64,000 nucleotides of DNA from CAVQNQ01 sp963714205 (GCA_963714205.1 CAVQNQ010000003.1:372001-436000), one strand, 5' to 3'; shown: positions 24,047 to 32,787, numbered from the stretch's first letter. The notes: a model not told the origin generated them from the letters alone. A program made the numbers and translations.

Positions 24047-25402
24047 ATGACTCAATCAGCTGATCGTCGGTCGTTCTCTCCGCGCCGCCGGCTGCGCCGG
24101 CGCGTGTTCCTCTTCAGCGTGCTCAGTGGGATCGCGGCGCTCCTCGTTGGTGTGATCGCGTTCGTGATGGCGAACGTGTACCTACCGCTTGGCCGGCTCA
24201 CCGAGACGAATAGAGCGACTATGCAGCGGGTTCGCTGCGACATGGAGACCTGTGATATGAGCGAGGTCAACGCGGACCCCGAGCTTTCGGACGTGGACTA
24301 CATCCTTGACCTGCGCACGTACTACTTTCTTGGGTTTCCTACTATTGGTATTCCTGGATTTCCGCTCGGCTATGCGGACGCCACGTTCCTGGAAAGGTTC
24401 GACAGTCCTGCGTCGTTTACTGCGCCCGACGGTGAGTCCTGGAGAATGCTTTCCAAGGTGTGCGAGGTTGGCGCTGCGCGTTTGGCTGTAATGGTGGGTT
24501 ACGCTGAGCGGGCGCCGTGGAAGATGGACTTGCCTACGAACACGGCTGCTGTTGACGCCGCGCTCGCCAAGGAACTTCACAGGATTGCTGGTGGTCTGCG
24601 ACGAGCGGATGATCGAGTGGAGCTGGAAATGTCGGCGCGGCGGAGGATCGCGGCTGATGGTTACGTTGTGGTGGACCGTGCGACGAACAAAGTTCTCTAT
24701 AACGGTTACTCGATGCCAGTCTACTTTCCGCGATCGCGTCCAGTGCCTGGCGGTGGCAGCAGTGCGTTCGTGCGAGGCGGGCAGCTCTATGTGGTGCGTG
24801 GCGATACCGACGGTCGTCTGTTAGTGGTGAATACGGAAAGAGTCGGCGCTGTGGCGCCGCTTCTGGGGCTTGCGGCGTTGCTGGCGATAGGCGGGGGGTT
24901 GGTGGCGTACAGGACCGGGATGACGTTTCTTCGGCGCTACTTCGTGCTCACAAGCAGTACTGCGTCTACGTGTACGGATGCGCTTCGGCTTGGTGAGGGC
25001 TTAACTGTTGAGTTCAAACGCGGGATTTCGTTCGACGTACAGAACTCTGTTGACCGGATATTGGAGACGATCGCAGCGTTCGCCAATACCGCGGATGGCA
25101 CGCTGTTCATTGGTGTCGAAGATAGCGGACATGTGCACGGATTAAAGTTTGATGGGCCTAAGGGCCGTAATGCGCTGGCGGATCGGTTGCACCTTGCCGT
25201 ACGCCAGCGGATCAGGCCGTTTCCGGTGATCCAGATTGACTTCGAGGATGTAGAGGGCCGCACTGTGTGCCGGGTATTCGTGCCGCGCGGCGAGGATCTC
25301 CTGTACGTGCTCGACGGGGTGATCTACATACGGGACGGGGCAGCGGATATTAAGGCGCCGCCGGAGCGGGTCTGTAAGCTTGTCGAGGAGTACGCTGTCT
25401 AA
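24047..25402 (+). CDS. Membrane sensor-like protein with cytoplasmic Schlafen AlbA_2 domain
   Basis: 451 residues from the ATG at 24047 (a GTG at 24026 is possible). A basic N-terminus is followed by TM1 (LFSVLSGIAALLVGVIAFVM), an extracytoplasmic region of about 210 residues, TM2 (VAPLLGLAALLAIGGGLVAY) and a C-terminal AlbA_2 (Schlafen-like) domain: LTVEFKRGISFDVQNSVDRI, AFANTADGTLFIGVEDSGHV, PFPVIQIDFEDVEGRTVCRV and YIRDGAADIKAP. AlbA_2 domains occur in nucleic-acid-linked regulators and defence proteins, usually soluble; here it is joined to a transmembrane receptor-like module. Ligand and output unknown. It stands alone. Confidence 0.75.
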   Translation: MTQSADRRSFSPRRRLRRRVFLFSVLSGIAALLVGVIAFVMANVYLPLGRLTETNRATMQRVRCDMETCDMSEVNADPELSDVDYILDLRTYYFLGFPTIGIPGFPLGYADATFLERFDSPASFTAPDGESWRMLSKVCEVGAARLAVMVGYAERAPWKMDLPTNTAAVDAALAKELHRIAGGLRRADDRVELEMSARRRIAADGYVVVDRATNKVLYNGYSMPVYFPRSRPVPGGGSSAFVRGGQLYVVRGDTDGRLLVVNTERVGAVAPLLGLAALLAIGGGLVAYRTGMTFLRRYFVLTSSTASTCTDALRLGEGLTVEFKRGISFDVQNSVDRILETIAAFANTADGTLFIGVEDSGHVHGLKFDGPKGRNALADRLHLAVRQRIRPFPVIQIDFEDVEGRTVCRVFVPRGEDLLYVLDGVIYIRDGAADIKAPPERVCKLVEEYAV

Positions 25403-25532
25403 CTCGCAGTTCGACTGAAGCGGCCATTTTTTCCGATATTGCCGCATATCATGCCGCTTGTCACGTTGTCTAGTCTTACCCTGACACCGGGAATACCTGA
25501 TCGACGTAAGTTGATGAAGGCCCTTGAGTCGC

Positions 25533-25796
25533 TTACGATTCGCCCTTGTGCAGCTTAGCCTGACTCTTCCAATACTTAATTGTCCTTCGCAGTTTCTGTG
25601 CTTCCGCGTGATGCGTTTTGTCTCGTTGCTGGACCTCAGCAAGTTGCTGTTTCAAACCCTCCAGCTCCAGTTGGTCGCTCGCTCGCTCGTAAAAACTCCG
25701 TATCTCCTCGTTCTTAATCTTCTCCAGAGTCTCTCCAAACTGAACACGGATCACCAATATTACCAATGTTGAAAACCAATAGTGTTGGTGCTTCAA
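25533..25796 (-). CDS. Small coiled-coil protein with N-terminal hydrophobic segment
   Basis: 87 residues from a TTG at 25796. Residues 8-18 are hydrophobic (STLVILVIRVQ); residues 25-75 are charged and heptad-like (LEKIKNEEIRSFYERASDQL; LKQQLAEVQQRD), consistent with a membrane-anchored coiled coil. No family recognised. It is divergent from the XRE regulator gene and overlaps its leader. The start codon is uncertain. Confidence 0.45.
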   Translation of the reverse strand: MKHQHYWFSTLVILVIRVQFGETLEKIKNEEIRSFYERASDQLELEGLKQQLAEVQQRDKTHHAEAQKLRRTIKYWKSQAKLHKGES

Positions 25797-25823
25797 GATC
25801 GATCCGGAAGAAGAAATTTCGAG

Positions 25824-26069
25824 ATGATCGAAGCACGAACACTCAGACAGAAGCGGGCGACAGCGGGCATTGCCGGGGCCATCGTGTGCAACAAAGTCGG
25901 CATCGCTCGGAGCCGCCTCAGTGACATCGAGCGGGGATATTTAACGGCACCGCCCGAAGAACTCAACCGGCTTGACAGGGCCTTAGACGAACTAATCCAG
26001 GCCAAATCCTTCATTGATCGTGTTGCAGCTTCGGTGGGCTGGCCTACGGGAGTGCGCCGTGACCAGTGA
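25824..26069 (+). CDS. XRE-type helix-turn-helix protein
   Basis: 81 residues from the ATG at 25824. The Cro/CI-like fold is visible in LRQKRATAGIAGAIVCNKVG and ARSRLSDIERGYLTAPPEEL, the second helix pair ending in the conserved SDIERG. It heads a tightly overlapping forward series (XRE, small protein, primase-like) and is the likely local regulator of the integrative module. Confidence 0.75.
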   Translation: MIEARTLRQKRATAGIAGAIVCNKVGIARSRLSDIERGYLTAPPEELNRLDRALDELIQAKSFIDRVAASVGWPTGVRRDQ

Positions 26070-26406
26070 CCAACTCACGGCGATCTTGGCCGAGCGCGTG
26101 ATGAATTGGCGTGTTGGGCCGGACCGTTTCCTGATGGCCAACCGGCGCTGGTCACCTCGCTGGCGTTTTCAGCCGACCGAACGCGTGGAAGATGCCTACC
26201 GACTCTTGGAGCGAGCCGCCCCGCAAGACTTCAGCATTGATCGCGCCCAGGACTGCCAGTTCCGCGTGAGAGTCCGCATTGCCGGGATGGCTGGAGAAGC
26301 CCGCGAGTCGTCCCAGGCACGAGCAATAGCGTTTGCTGTCGCCCGCGCGTTCGGGTTGGAGCCGGAAGCGTGCGACCCGCCAAAGACTGGTGTGGATCGT
26401 CGATGA
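26059..26406 (+). CDS. Small phage/element protein, unknown function
   Basis: 115 residues from a GTG at 26059 that overlaps the end of the XRE gene by 11 bp. Pattern LAERVMNWRVGPDRFLMANR then FQPTERVEDAYRLLERAAP, ending in an alanine-rich helix (SSQARAIAFAVARAFGLE). The layout recalls small phage alpha/beta sandwich proteins (BC1872-type), a weak match from memory. Its stop overlaps the next ATG by 4 bp, so it is translated with the primase-like gene. Confidence 0.55.
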   Translation: MTSDQLTAILAERVMNWRVGPDRFLMANRRWSPRWRFQPTERVEDAYRLLERAAPQDFSIDRAQDCQFRVRVRIAGMAGEARESSQARAIAFAVARAFGLEPEACDPPKTGVDRR

Positions 26407-28997
26407 CCGCCGCAGCTCCCATTCCGGACCTCGTCCCGCCCTCGTGTGGTGGACCGCTGACTGAGAATGATTACTCCACGCTATCGAGTTCGTGGATCAC
26501 GCGGGAGATTGCCGACGCAGCCATGCTACATCGCGTTGATGAGCACGAAGGCAGAGATGTGGTCGGCCAAAAAGGGCGCCGGGACTGCTCAGGGATAGTG
26601 ATTCCGTATTACTGGCCCGGCGATCGCGCCCCATTCAATTACCGATTGCGCCGCGATCACCCCGATATCGTCCAGGGGAAGAACGGCGAGCTCAAACCTG
26701 AGTGCAAGTACTTAGGCCCTCCTCGCAGCGGCAACCGCCTCTATATTCCACCTGGCATCACCCTGGAGCAACTCGCCGATGTAAAGACGCCGATCGCGAT
26801 CGTGGAGGGGGAAAAGAAGGCCCTGGCGTTGTGGCGGCTCGCCAACCACGACTCTGATCATCCGAGGTTCAACCCCGTTGCGGTTGCAGGCGTCTGGAAT
26901 TGGCGAGGAATCGTCGGGAAGACCGGGGGACCAAACGGCGAGCGTTTGGACGTCAAGGGACCGATTTCCGATCTGAGCCGCGTCCAGTGGGGCGGGCGGA
27001 CGGTGTTCATCATCTTTGATACGAACGTCCACACCAACGACAGTGTGAAATGGGCGCGGAAGGGGATCGCCAGGGAACTCGCCACGCGCGGTGCTGAAGT
27101 AAAGCTGGTTAGTTTGCCTGAGGACTGCGGAGTTAACGGGGTCGATGACCTGCTCTATGCCTGGGGCCCCGCCAGGGTACTCGAACTGATTGACCAGGCT
27201 ACTGACGGCGGGTCCCTCCACGTCGTCCCGTCGCCTCAATTTGAGTCCCGATCAACGGGGATGTACCGCATAACGCAGCGCGGGGAGCAATTCCAGCGGC
27301 AACAGTTGACCAACTACCAGGCATCGATCAAGGCCAACGTGGTTCTAGATGACGGGGTCGAGGTCCGACGCGAGTTCGAAATCGAAGGTGAACTCGTGGG
27401 CAGGCACTTCAATTTCACGGTTCCGGCTTCTGATTTCATTACGATGGACTGGCCGATAAAGCTGATTGGTCCCACGGCGATCACTTTTCCGGGCCAACGG
27501 GAGTATGCGCGAACTGCTATTCAGTCCTCCTCAATGGCGGCGAATGAGCGGCATGTCTACACTCATACGGGATGGCGCAACATCGGCAGCCAGGCGCTGT
27601 TTCTGCACGCCGGCGGCGCAATTGGAGGCGCCGGAGCGGAGTCGGGAATTGAAGTGCGTCTCAGTGGCACCCTCAGCCGGTATCAGCTCTCACTTCCTGC
27701 CTCGGATGATCTTCCTCGCGCGGTGAGGGCCAGCTTGCGCCTCGCCGGGCTCGGATCACCGTCGGTCAGTTTCCCGGTGCTGGCTGCGACCTATCGAGCT
27801 GTCTTCGGCGAGGCCGACTTCGCCCTGCACCTGGCGGGCGAGACTGGCGCGTTCAAGAGCGAAGTGGCGGCGCTGCACCAACAGCACTTCGGTGTCGGCA
27901 TGGATCGGCTGCATTTGCCGGGAGCATGGTCCTCGACCGGCAACGCTCTCGAAGTATTGGCATTCCAAGCGAAAGACGCTCTCCTGGTAGTTGACGATTT
28001 CGCGCCACAGGGTAACGCGGCCGACGTCGCTCGGTATCATGCCGCGGCTGACAGGGTTTTTCGCGCGGCCGGGAACCACGCGGGCCGAGGTCGGCTGGAC
28101 TCCTCAGCCAAGCTCCGGGAGGCAAAGCCACCGCGTAGACTAATCCTTTCTACTGGCGAAGACATTCCCAAAGGCCATTCTGTCCGGGCGCGGCTCCTGG
28201 TGCTGGAGCTTGCGAAGGGTTCCATTGGGACCACCGATCTCACGGCTTGCCAGTCTGATGCGCACGCTGGCCTGTACGCGCAGGCTATGGGTGGGTTCAT
28301 CCAGTGGATCGCCCACGGCTATGAAGAGATCCGGGCCGCCTTTCTCGGGAGGGTCTCTGAATTGCGTCTCGCTGCGCTGCGGAACGCGGCCCATGCCCGC
28401 ACGCCGGAAATCGTTGCAAACCTCCAGGCGGCATTCGAATTCTATCTGAAATTTAGCGTGGCATGCGGAGCGATAGACAGCCAGGAAAAAGATCGGCTGG
28501 CCAGTAACAGCTGGGAGGCACTTCGCGAATCAGCAACAGCCCAGACGAAGCACCAAGCCGCAAGTGAACCCACGGCGATGTTTCTCGCGCTGTTGCGCTC
28601 AGTTCTGGCATCCGGCCGGGCGCATCTGGAAGCTCGCAGCGGCGGAAATCCTGAATGCGCAGCGATGTTTGGGTGGCGTATGGGTACTTCGGCATGGATG
28701 CCGCAGGGTGACTGCATCGGCTGGGTGGAAGGGGAGGACGTTTACCTCGAGCCAGCAGCAGCTTTCCGCCAGTTTCAACTTGCCGGCCGCGATGCCGGTG
28801 AATGCCTTCCCGTCACGGAACAAACGCTGAAGAGGAGACTTCGGGAGAGAGACCTGCTCGCCTCCGTGGACAGCCGGCGCCAGACCGTCACGGTCAGACG
28901 CACCATCGCGGGCGCCACGAAAGACGTCCTCCATCTTTGGCGTACGACCATCTTCCCGGACGAACCAGAGAGTATCGATTCGCCGGAGGAACAGTGA
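26403..28997 (+). CDS. Primase/helicase-like replication protein of an integrative element
   Basis: 864 residues. Residues about 60-260 look like a DUF3854/TOPRIM-type primase region: YLGPPRSGNRLYIPPGI, IAIVEGEKKALALWRL, VFIIFDTNVHTNDSV and a DDLLY element. The middle (about 400-620) resembles DUF927-type helicase sequence, with an ETGAFKSEVAALHQQHFG segment in Walker A position and ALLVVDDFAP as a Walker B-like acidic motif. It probably replicates the element after excision. The ATG overlaps the previous stop by 4 bp, and repeats follow 20 bp after its end. Confidence 0.75.
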   Translation: MTAAAPIPDLVPPSCGGPLTENDYSTLSSSWITREIADAAMLHRVDEHEGRDVVGQKGRRDCSGIVIPYYWPGDRAPFNYRLRRDHPDIVQGKNGELKPECKYLGPPRSGNRLYIPPGITLEQLADVKTPIAIVEGEKKALALWRLANHDSDHPRFNPVAVAGVWNWRGIVGKTGGPNGERLDVKGPISDLSRVQWGGRTVFIIFDTNVHTNDSVKWARKGIARELATRGAEVKLVSLPEDCGVNGVDDLLYAWGPARVLELIDQATDGGSLHVVPSPQFESRSTGMYRITQRGEQFQRQQLTNYQASIKANVVLDDGVEVRREFEIEGELVGRHFNFTVPASDFITMDWPIKLIGPTAITFPGQREYARTAIQSSSMAANERHVYTHTGWRNIGSQALFLHAGGAIGGAGAESGIEVRLSGTLSRYQLSLPASDDLPRAVRASLRLAGLGSPSVSFPVLAATYRAVFGEADFALHLAGETGAFKSEVAALHQQHFGVGMDRLHLPGAWSSTGNALEVLAFQAKDALLVVDDFAPQGNAADVARYHAAADRVFRAAGNHAGRGRLDSSAKLREAKPPRRLILSTGEDIPKGHSVRARLLVLELAKGSIGTTDLTACQSDAHAGLYAQAMGGFIQWIAHGYEEIRAAFLGRVSELRLAALRNAAHARTPEIVANLQAAFEFYLKFSVACGAIDSQEKDRLASNSWEALRESATAQTKHQAASEPTAMFLALLRSVLASGRAHLEARSGGNPECAAMFGWRMGTSAWMPQGDCIGWVEGEDVYLEPAAAFRQFQLAGRDAGECLPVTEQTLKRRLRERDLLASVDSRRQTVTVRRTIAGATKDVLHLWRTTIFPDEPESIDSPEEQ

Positions 28998-29017
28998 GGG
29001 TTGCGCTCCGGATGAAA

Positions 29018-29123
29018 TGTCGGGTTTCAATGTCGGGTTTCTGGGCCGCCAAAGAAAAACCCGACATCAAATCGCCCAATGGATTCAATGAGCTAAGCTC
29101 GATTTGTCGGGTTTGTCGGGTTT
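29018..29123. repeat. Iteron-like cluster of TGTCGGGTTT
   Basis: Four direct copies of TGTCGGGTTT (29018-29027, 29031-29040, 29105-29114, 29114-29123) and one inverted copy (29057-29066) within 106 bp, between the primase-like gene and the integrase gene. Such clusters serve as replication-initiator or excisionase/regulator binding sites. Confidence 0.75.
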
Positions 29124-29211
29124 TATTTAGGAGGAGAGACCTCCAGAGAATTCGGCTAACGCGGATTTGCGCTCTCGAATCGAGCTATTTTGCTGATCTG
29201 ATTGGACTTGA

Positions 29212-30528
29212 ATGATGTTGCCGACCGAAGGTAACCTCCACATGCTGGCTGGAGGCCTGCGTGTGAAGGCGCGCGTTCAACATCCGCAAGTAAAGCCCCG
29301 CAAGGACCGCACGGGATGGCCGTGGGTATTTCGATACCGGTCCGACGAAGTTCAGCCGGACGGAAGGGCGAGGACGCTACGCAAGTACCAGGAGATCGGT
29401 CCCAGCAAGGGCGAAGGCGCCATCACGAAGAAGCAGGCCGAAATTGAACGCGATAAATTCCTGGCGAAGCTGAACGCAGCGACCACGGAGGAAGCCGTCC
29501 AGCAGGTCGCCGCCACCGGCGTAGCGCTATTCGGGGAGGTGGCGGCGATGTACGAGCGGGGCTACCTCGGCCGGGCAGAGCAAATCGCGAAGCCGACCCG
29601 CGAAAAGGAGACGTTCTATCTGAACCAATACATCGTTCCGCGGTGGGGTGCTCTCCGCCTGAACCAGGTCCACCCGCAGGCGGTAGAGGACTGGCTCCAC
29701 ACGACCTTCGGCTCCTGGTGGACGAAGCACGGCGTGCGCGCGATCATGAACCGCATCTACAGCTACGCCGAGGGGCACGGACTCTGGGAAGAGGGGAAGC
29801 GCACCCCGGTTAGCAAAGCCAAGCTGGGCAAGAAGCGCCACAAGAATGAGCGCCGAATTCTGTCCTTCGATGAGACGGCCCGCGTGCTCGCTCGCTTGGA
29901 GGAGCCGAACAAGCTCATTATCGAAACCTGTATCGCGACCGGCGCCCGGATTTCCGAAGTTCTCGGCCTGACGTGGAAGCACGTTGATCTTGGTGCCGGC
30001 ACGGTTAAGATTGAGCAGCGCGTCTGGCACCAGGACGTGGGACGCCCGAAAAGCGATGGCAGCCGGCGGCTCCTGGGCGTCGGCGACCTAGTCGGGCGGT
30101 ATAAGGTGAAAGCTGCGGCTGAGGGCGCGCAACCGGAATCGTGGGTCTTCTATCAGAAGCGCGCGCCGGAGAGGCCGCTGTGGGATTCGGGCGTCCGGGA
30201 TGCGCTGCATCAGGCGGCTGACGACGAAGGGTGCGATTTCCCAGGCTTGGGTCCACACTCATTTCGGCGGGCGAACATCACTTGGCGGCAACAGGTAGGC
30301 GGGAGCGCTCTCGAAGCTTCGAAAATCGCCGGTCATACGGATCTGGAGATAACTAGCGAGTACACCTTTGTCTCAGCTGATCGCCAGAACGAACTCACTC
30401 GGCGCATTCAGCAAAAGCTGGCAAAAGCCTGCACAAAACTCACAGGTCAATCTCCCAACTCACCACCGGACTACGCACACGACTTGAAACTGGAAACTGC
30501 TCTGTCCGCCAGTGCCGTTGCGCAGTAA
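29212..30528 (+). CDS. int: Tyrosine recombinase/integrase
   Basis: 438 residues. The N-terminal ~95 residues carry an arm-type-like region (RTGWPWVFRYRSDEV). A SAM-like core-binding domain (about 100-200) follows, then the catalytic domain with Arg in TCIATGARISEVLGLTWKHV, HxxR in LGPHSFRRAN, His in KIAGHTDLEIT and the nucleophilic Tyr in SEYTFVSADR. All catalytic positions are present, so it may be active. The tRNA-Pro 3' fragment at 32245-32294 is the likely attachment core. Confidence 0.92.
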   Translation: MMLPTEGNLHMLAGGLRVKARVQHPQVKPRKDRTGWPWVFRYRSDEVQPDGRARTLRKYQEIGPSKGEGAITKKQAEIERDKFLAKLNAATTEEAVQQVAATGVALFGEVAAMYERGYLGRAEQIAKPTREKETFYLNQYIVPRWGALRLNQVHPQAVEDWLHTTFGSWWTKHGVRAIMNRIYSYAEGHGLWEEGKRTPVSKAKLGKKRHKNERRILSFDETARVLARLEEPNKLIIETCIATGARISEVLGLTWKHVDLGAGTVKIEQRVWHQDVGRPKSDGSRRLLGVGDLVGRYKVKAAAEGAQPESWVFYQKRAPERPLWDSGVRDALHQAADDEGCDFPGLGPHSFRRANITWRQQVGGSALEASKIAGHTDLEITSEYTFVSADRQNELTRRIQQKLAKACTKLTGQSPNSPPDYAHDLKLETALSASAVAQ

Positions 30529-30549
30529 GGTCGCAACTGGAGTTGTTGG

Positions 30550-30879
30550 TCAGAGCGCAGGCGGCAACAGGAGGAACGCGTCTGACAAATCGTTCGCGGC
30601 ATCGGCTAGATCTGCGTCTCGATTACCCTCGACCGCATCCAGTCCGCGCAGGGCAGCGTCTTGCATGTGAGTCAAAACCGGCTCGACCAGATCGGCATCC
30701 CAGGCCGCTGCTTCGTCTCGGAACGGGCTGGTAGTGAGAGTGAGGAGGAGGAAGAACCATCGGTAAGAGGGTATTGCGTCCGAAAGCGTCCGTAGGTGCA
30801 GGGCAATTTCGCTGGACGAATTAGCCGTCAGTCCGTCAGCAAGCAATGCCCTGACATCGGCCAGAGTCGTATTCTTCAC
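30550..30879 (-). CDS. Hypothetical protein downstream of pyrE
   Basis: 109 residues from a GTG at 30879, overlapping the end of pyrE by 44 bp. Mostly alpha-helical, Leu/Ala/Asp-rich (LADVRALLADGLTANSSSE; DADLADAANDLSDAFLLLPP), without signal or membrane segments. No family recognised. The overlap suggests translation with pyrE; a start further in cannot be excluded. Confidence 0.45.
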   Translation of the reverse strand: MKNTTLADVRALLADGLTANSSSEIALHLRTLSDAIPSYRWFFLLLTLTTSPFRDEAAAWDADLVEPVLTHMQDAALRGLDAVEGNRDADLADAANDLSDAFLLLPPAL

Positions 30880-31438
30880 TTTCCTTGATTAGCTCACGTA
30901 AGCAAAAAACACTCAAGAGCTCGCACCCGTGCTGAGAGAGAAGCTCCCGTGCGCCGGCTTCCCGGTCAACAAGGCAAATTGCGCCCAGGACCTCAAGACC
31001 CGAAGACCGGGAGTACTCGATCGCCTTCGCCGTGGACTCCCCCTTTGTGCACACGTCGTCAACAATAACGACCGGGAGGCCGCGGGTCTCTTCCAGACCC
31101 TCTAAAAACCTCTGGCGACCATGTTTCTTGGGCTCCTTACGGATCAAGAACGAGTTCACAATCTGATCGCCTTCCAGGCTTTCCCTCGCGATTGCGGTCA
31201 CAATAGGGTCTGCCCCCATTGTCAGACCCCCAACTGCGACCGGCATCCAGCCTCGTTCCCTTATCTTCCGCAGGAATACCCTCCCGATCAGCGGCATGGC
31301 TGCCGCCCGACACGTCGTAAGCTTCGCGTCGATGTAAATGTTGCTCCGCTGGCCAGAAGCGAGGACGAAATCCCCGTGACGGACAGAGAATTCACACAGC
31401 AACGCCTTAAGGCGGTCGCGATCCTCTTGATAGGTCAT
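30836..31438 (-). CDS. pyrE: Orotate phosphoribosyltransferase
   Basis: 200 residues. Converts orotate and PRPP to OMP in pyrimidine synthesis. Landmarks: FVLASGQRSNIYIDAKL, the dimer-loop FLIRKEPKKHG (KKHG catalytic loop) and the PRPP-binding VVIVDDVCTKGEST. Start ATG at 31438. It is unusual to see it here, between an integrase gene and an attachment-type tRNA fragment, so it may be cargo or an accessory second copy; the host's other copy would lie outside this window. Confidence 0.88.
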   Translation of the reverse strand: MTYQEDRDRLKALLCEFSVRHGDFVLASGQRSNIYIDAKLTTCRAAAMPLIGRVFLRKIRERGWMPVAVGGLTMGADPIVTAIARESLEGDQIVNSFLIRKEPKKHGRQRFLEGLEETRGLPVVIVDDVCTKGESTAKAIEYSRSSGLEVLGAICLVDREAGARELLSQHGCELLSVFCLRELIKESEEYDSGRCQGIAC

Positions 31439-31596
31439 CAAATAAAGATCTCCATGCTATCACAGTGCTATCGCGGTTTTCCCGTTTGTAACCGCAATTT
31501 TGCAGCCGATCAGTTGCGCCTGCGAATGCACCCCAGCAACTGGGGGCATAATCAAGAACCACCACACATCTTGGGCCTTGAGCACTTCCCATTTTA

Positions 31597-31613
31597 CTAG
31601 GATAATATCCTAG
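31597..31613 (+). promoter_or_regulatory. Palindromic operator overlapping the -10 box of an XRE gene
   Basis: CTAGGATAATATCCTAG is a perfect palindrome (8+1+8), and a further half-site CTAGGA follows at 31618-31623. GATAAT within it (31601-31606) lies seven bases before the TTG at 31614, the same spacing as the TATAAT-ATG cases elsewhere in the window. Autoregulation by the adjacent XRE protein is the natural reading. Confidence 0.65.
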
Positions 31614-31994
31614 TTGTCTAGGACACAAGCCGGTGCCGAGCTCAATTCGGTGGTATGGCAGAACATCGACAAGCTGTTGCGCCTGAAAGGCATCGAGAGA
31701 GCAGATTTCAAACGCATCATCCCCCGCAACAAGAACACCTTTACAAATTGGTTCACGGAGCCACGACCAATGTTGAAAATCGCGGATCTGGCGGAAATTG
31801 CTAGGGCCTTAGAGATTCCTCCAGAGGATTTGCTGAGACGAAGTCGCGTTGGCACTTCTGCCCAACTCGAATTGCCTTTTGACGAAAGCTCGACGAAGGT
31901 TGTCCTCGAAATCGAATCCACGGGCGTAAGTGTTGTTCTTCGTCCCGCAAATGGCGACCCGCATACGGCGGTTTCTCAGCGGCCTGGGACCTGA
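31614..31994 (+). CDS. XRE-like transcriptional regulator
   Basis: 126 residues from a TTG directly after the palindrome. A helix-turn-helix of Cro/CI type spans about residues 13-68: NIDKLLRLKGIERADFKRII, NKNTFTNWFTEPRP and LAEIARALEIPPEDLLRR. The C-terminal ~45 residues are a beta-rich tail (STKVVLEIESTGVSVVLRPA) of unknown role. A GTG at 31650 is an alternative start. Probably controls the integrative module or pyrE. Confidence 0.7.
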   Translation: MSRTQAGAELNSVVWQNIDKLLRLKGIERADFKRIIPRNKNTFTNWFTEPRPMLKIADLAEIARALEIPPEDLLRRSRVGTSAQLELPFDESSTKVVLEIESTGVSVVLRPANGDPHTAVSQRPGT

Positions 31995-32124
31995 ACCTGA
32001 CTGGAATGATAGATGCCGGGGAAGCAAACAACGCATTAGCATCTCCGGAGAGGACTCAGAGTTTCGACCTGGCGTCTAAATTAGCCAGTTATAAGGCTGC
32101 CTTCCGGACCGCCGAGTCCCTTTG

Positions 32125-32184
32125 TGGAGTCCGTATGGAGTCCAGTGCGCCGAAGAACGCCTTTTGGCGTCCATTTGGCGTCCA
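32125..32184. repeat. Tandem 11-bp-period repeats left of the tRNA fragment
   Basis: Two pairs: TGGAGTCC at 32125 and 32136 (11 bp apart) and TTTGGCGTCCA at 32163-32173 and 32174-32184 (exact tandem). A related pair lies right of the tRNA fragment. The shared core GG(A/C)GTCC and helical spacing suggest protein binding sites, possibly integrase arm sites. Confidence 0.6.
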
Positions 32185-32244
32185 AATCGGGTGGTCTCAA
32201 GTCTTTTGTTTTCAGTTTAGGCTGCTCGTAAGTGCTTGATATTT

Positions 32245-32294
32245 CTTGCTTGGGGTGCAAGAGGTCCCGAGTTCAAATCTCGGCGGCCCGACCA
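32245..32294 (+). tRNA. 3' fragment of tRNA-Pro(GGG), probable att site
   Basis: A clean 3' half: anticodon stem CTTGC/GCAAG with loop TTGGGGT (anticodon GGG at 32252-32254), five-base variable loop, T arm CCGAG-TTCAAAT-CTCGG, acceptor 3' strand CGGCCCG, discriminator A and encoded CCA (32292-32294). The acceptor 5' strand and D arm are absent upstream, so it is not a functional gene. Tyrosine integrases commonly use tRNA 3' halves and leave such fragments at one end of the element. Confidence 0.85.
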
Positions 32295-32787
32295 AATTCC
32301 CCAGAGGGCTGCGTCAACTGGGTCCAAACTGGGTCCAAATCCAAACCCACGGCTCTACGCCAACAACGGGGGCAGACCCCAACCCCAAAACCTCCTACGA
32401 ACATAACATGGTAGTCGTGTCGCGCTGTACTGTGTATCGCGAGACGAAGACGTCGATGCGTTTTTCCTTGATGTTCCCGCCACCGCGTGTGAAGAGAGCT
32501 ATGCACAAAGACATTCGGATCGAAAAACCGGTCTCGGGCACGGGATTCACAACGCGGAATCGCGCCATCAATGCTTCGATAGGTACTTCCGGGCGCGCGC
32601 GCGGCGCTGGGCCCGGAGGCGCTACGCCTTTCGCGTCCCCTGCGCCAGGAATCTCCGGCACACTTTCCACCGAGGCGGTCCGGAGTGGACTGGCTGGGAC
32701 CGCGAATGCAGAATGGGAGTGGGTAAGCATCCTTTCGCTTGGACTCTGGGTTTGTGCCATCCTCGTCCAGACAGGCAGATTTTAGCG
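32295..32787. other. Boundary region after the tRNA fragment
   Basis: Contains the tandem pair ACTGGGTCCAA at 32317-32327 and 32328-32338. From 32395 both strands have long open frames without recognisable protein features; I call no gene. Confidence 0.5.

Noticed and set aside
32245..32294. A complete tRNA-Pro gene
   Set aside because: No acceptor 5' strand or D arm upstream; only the 3' half is present.
32395..32760. Overlapping ORFs on both strands after the tRNA fragment
   Set aside because: Both strands are open with no family features or ribosome-binding site; could not choose, so no gene called.
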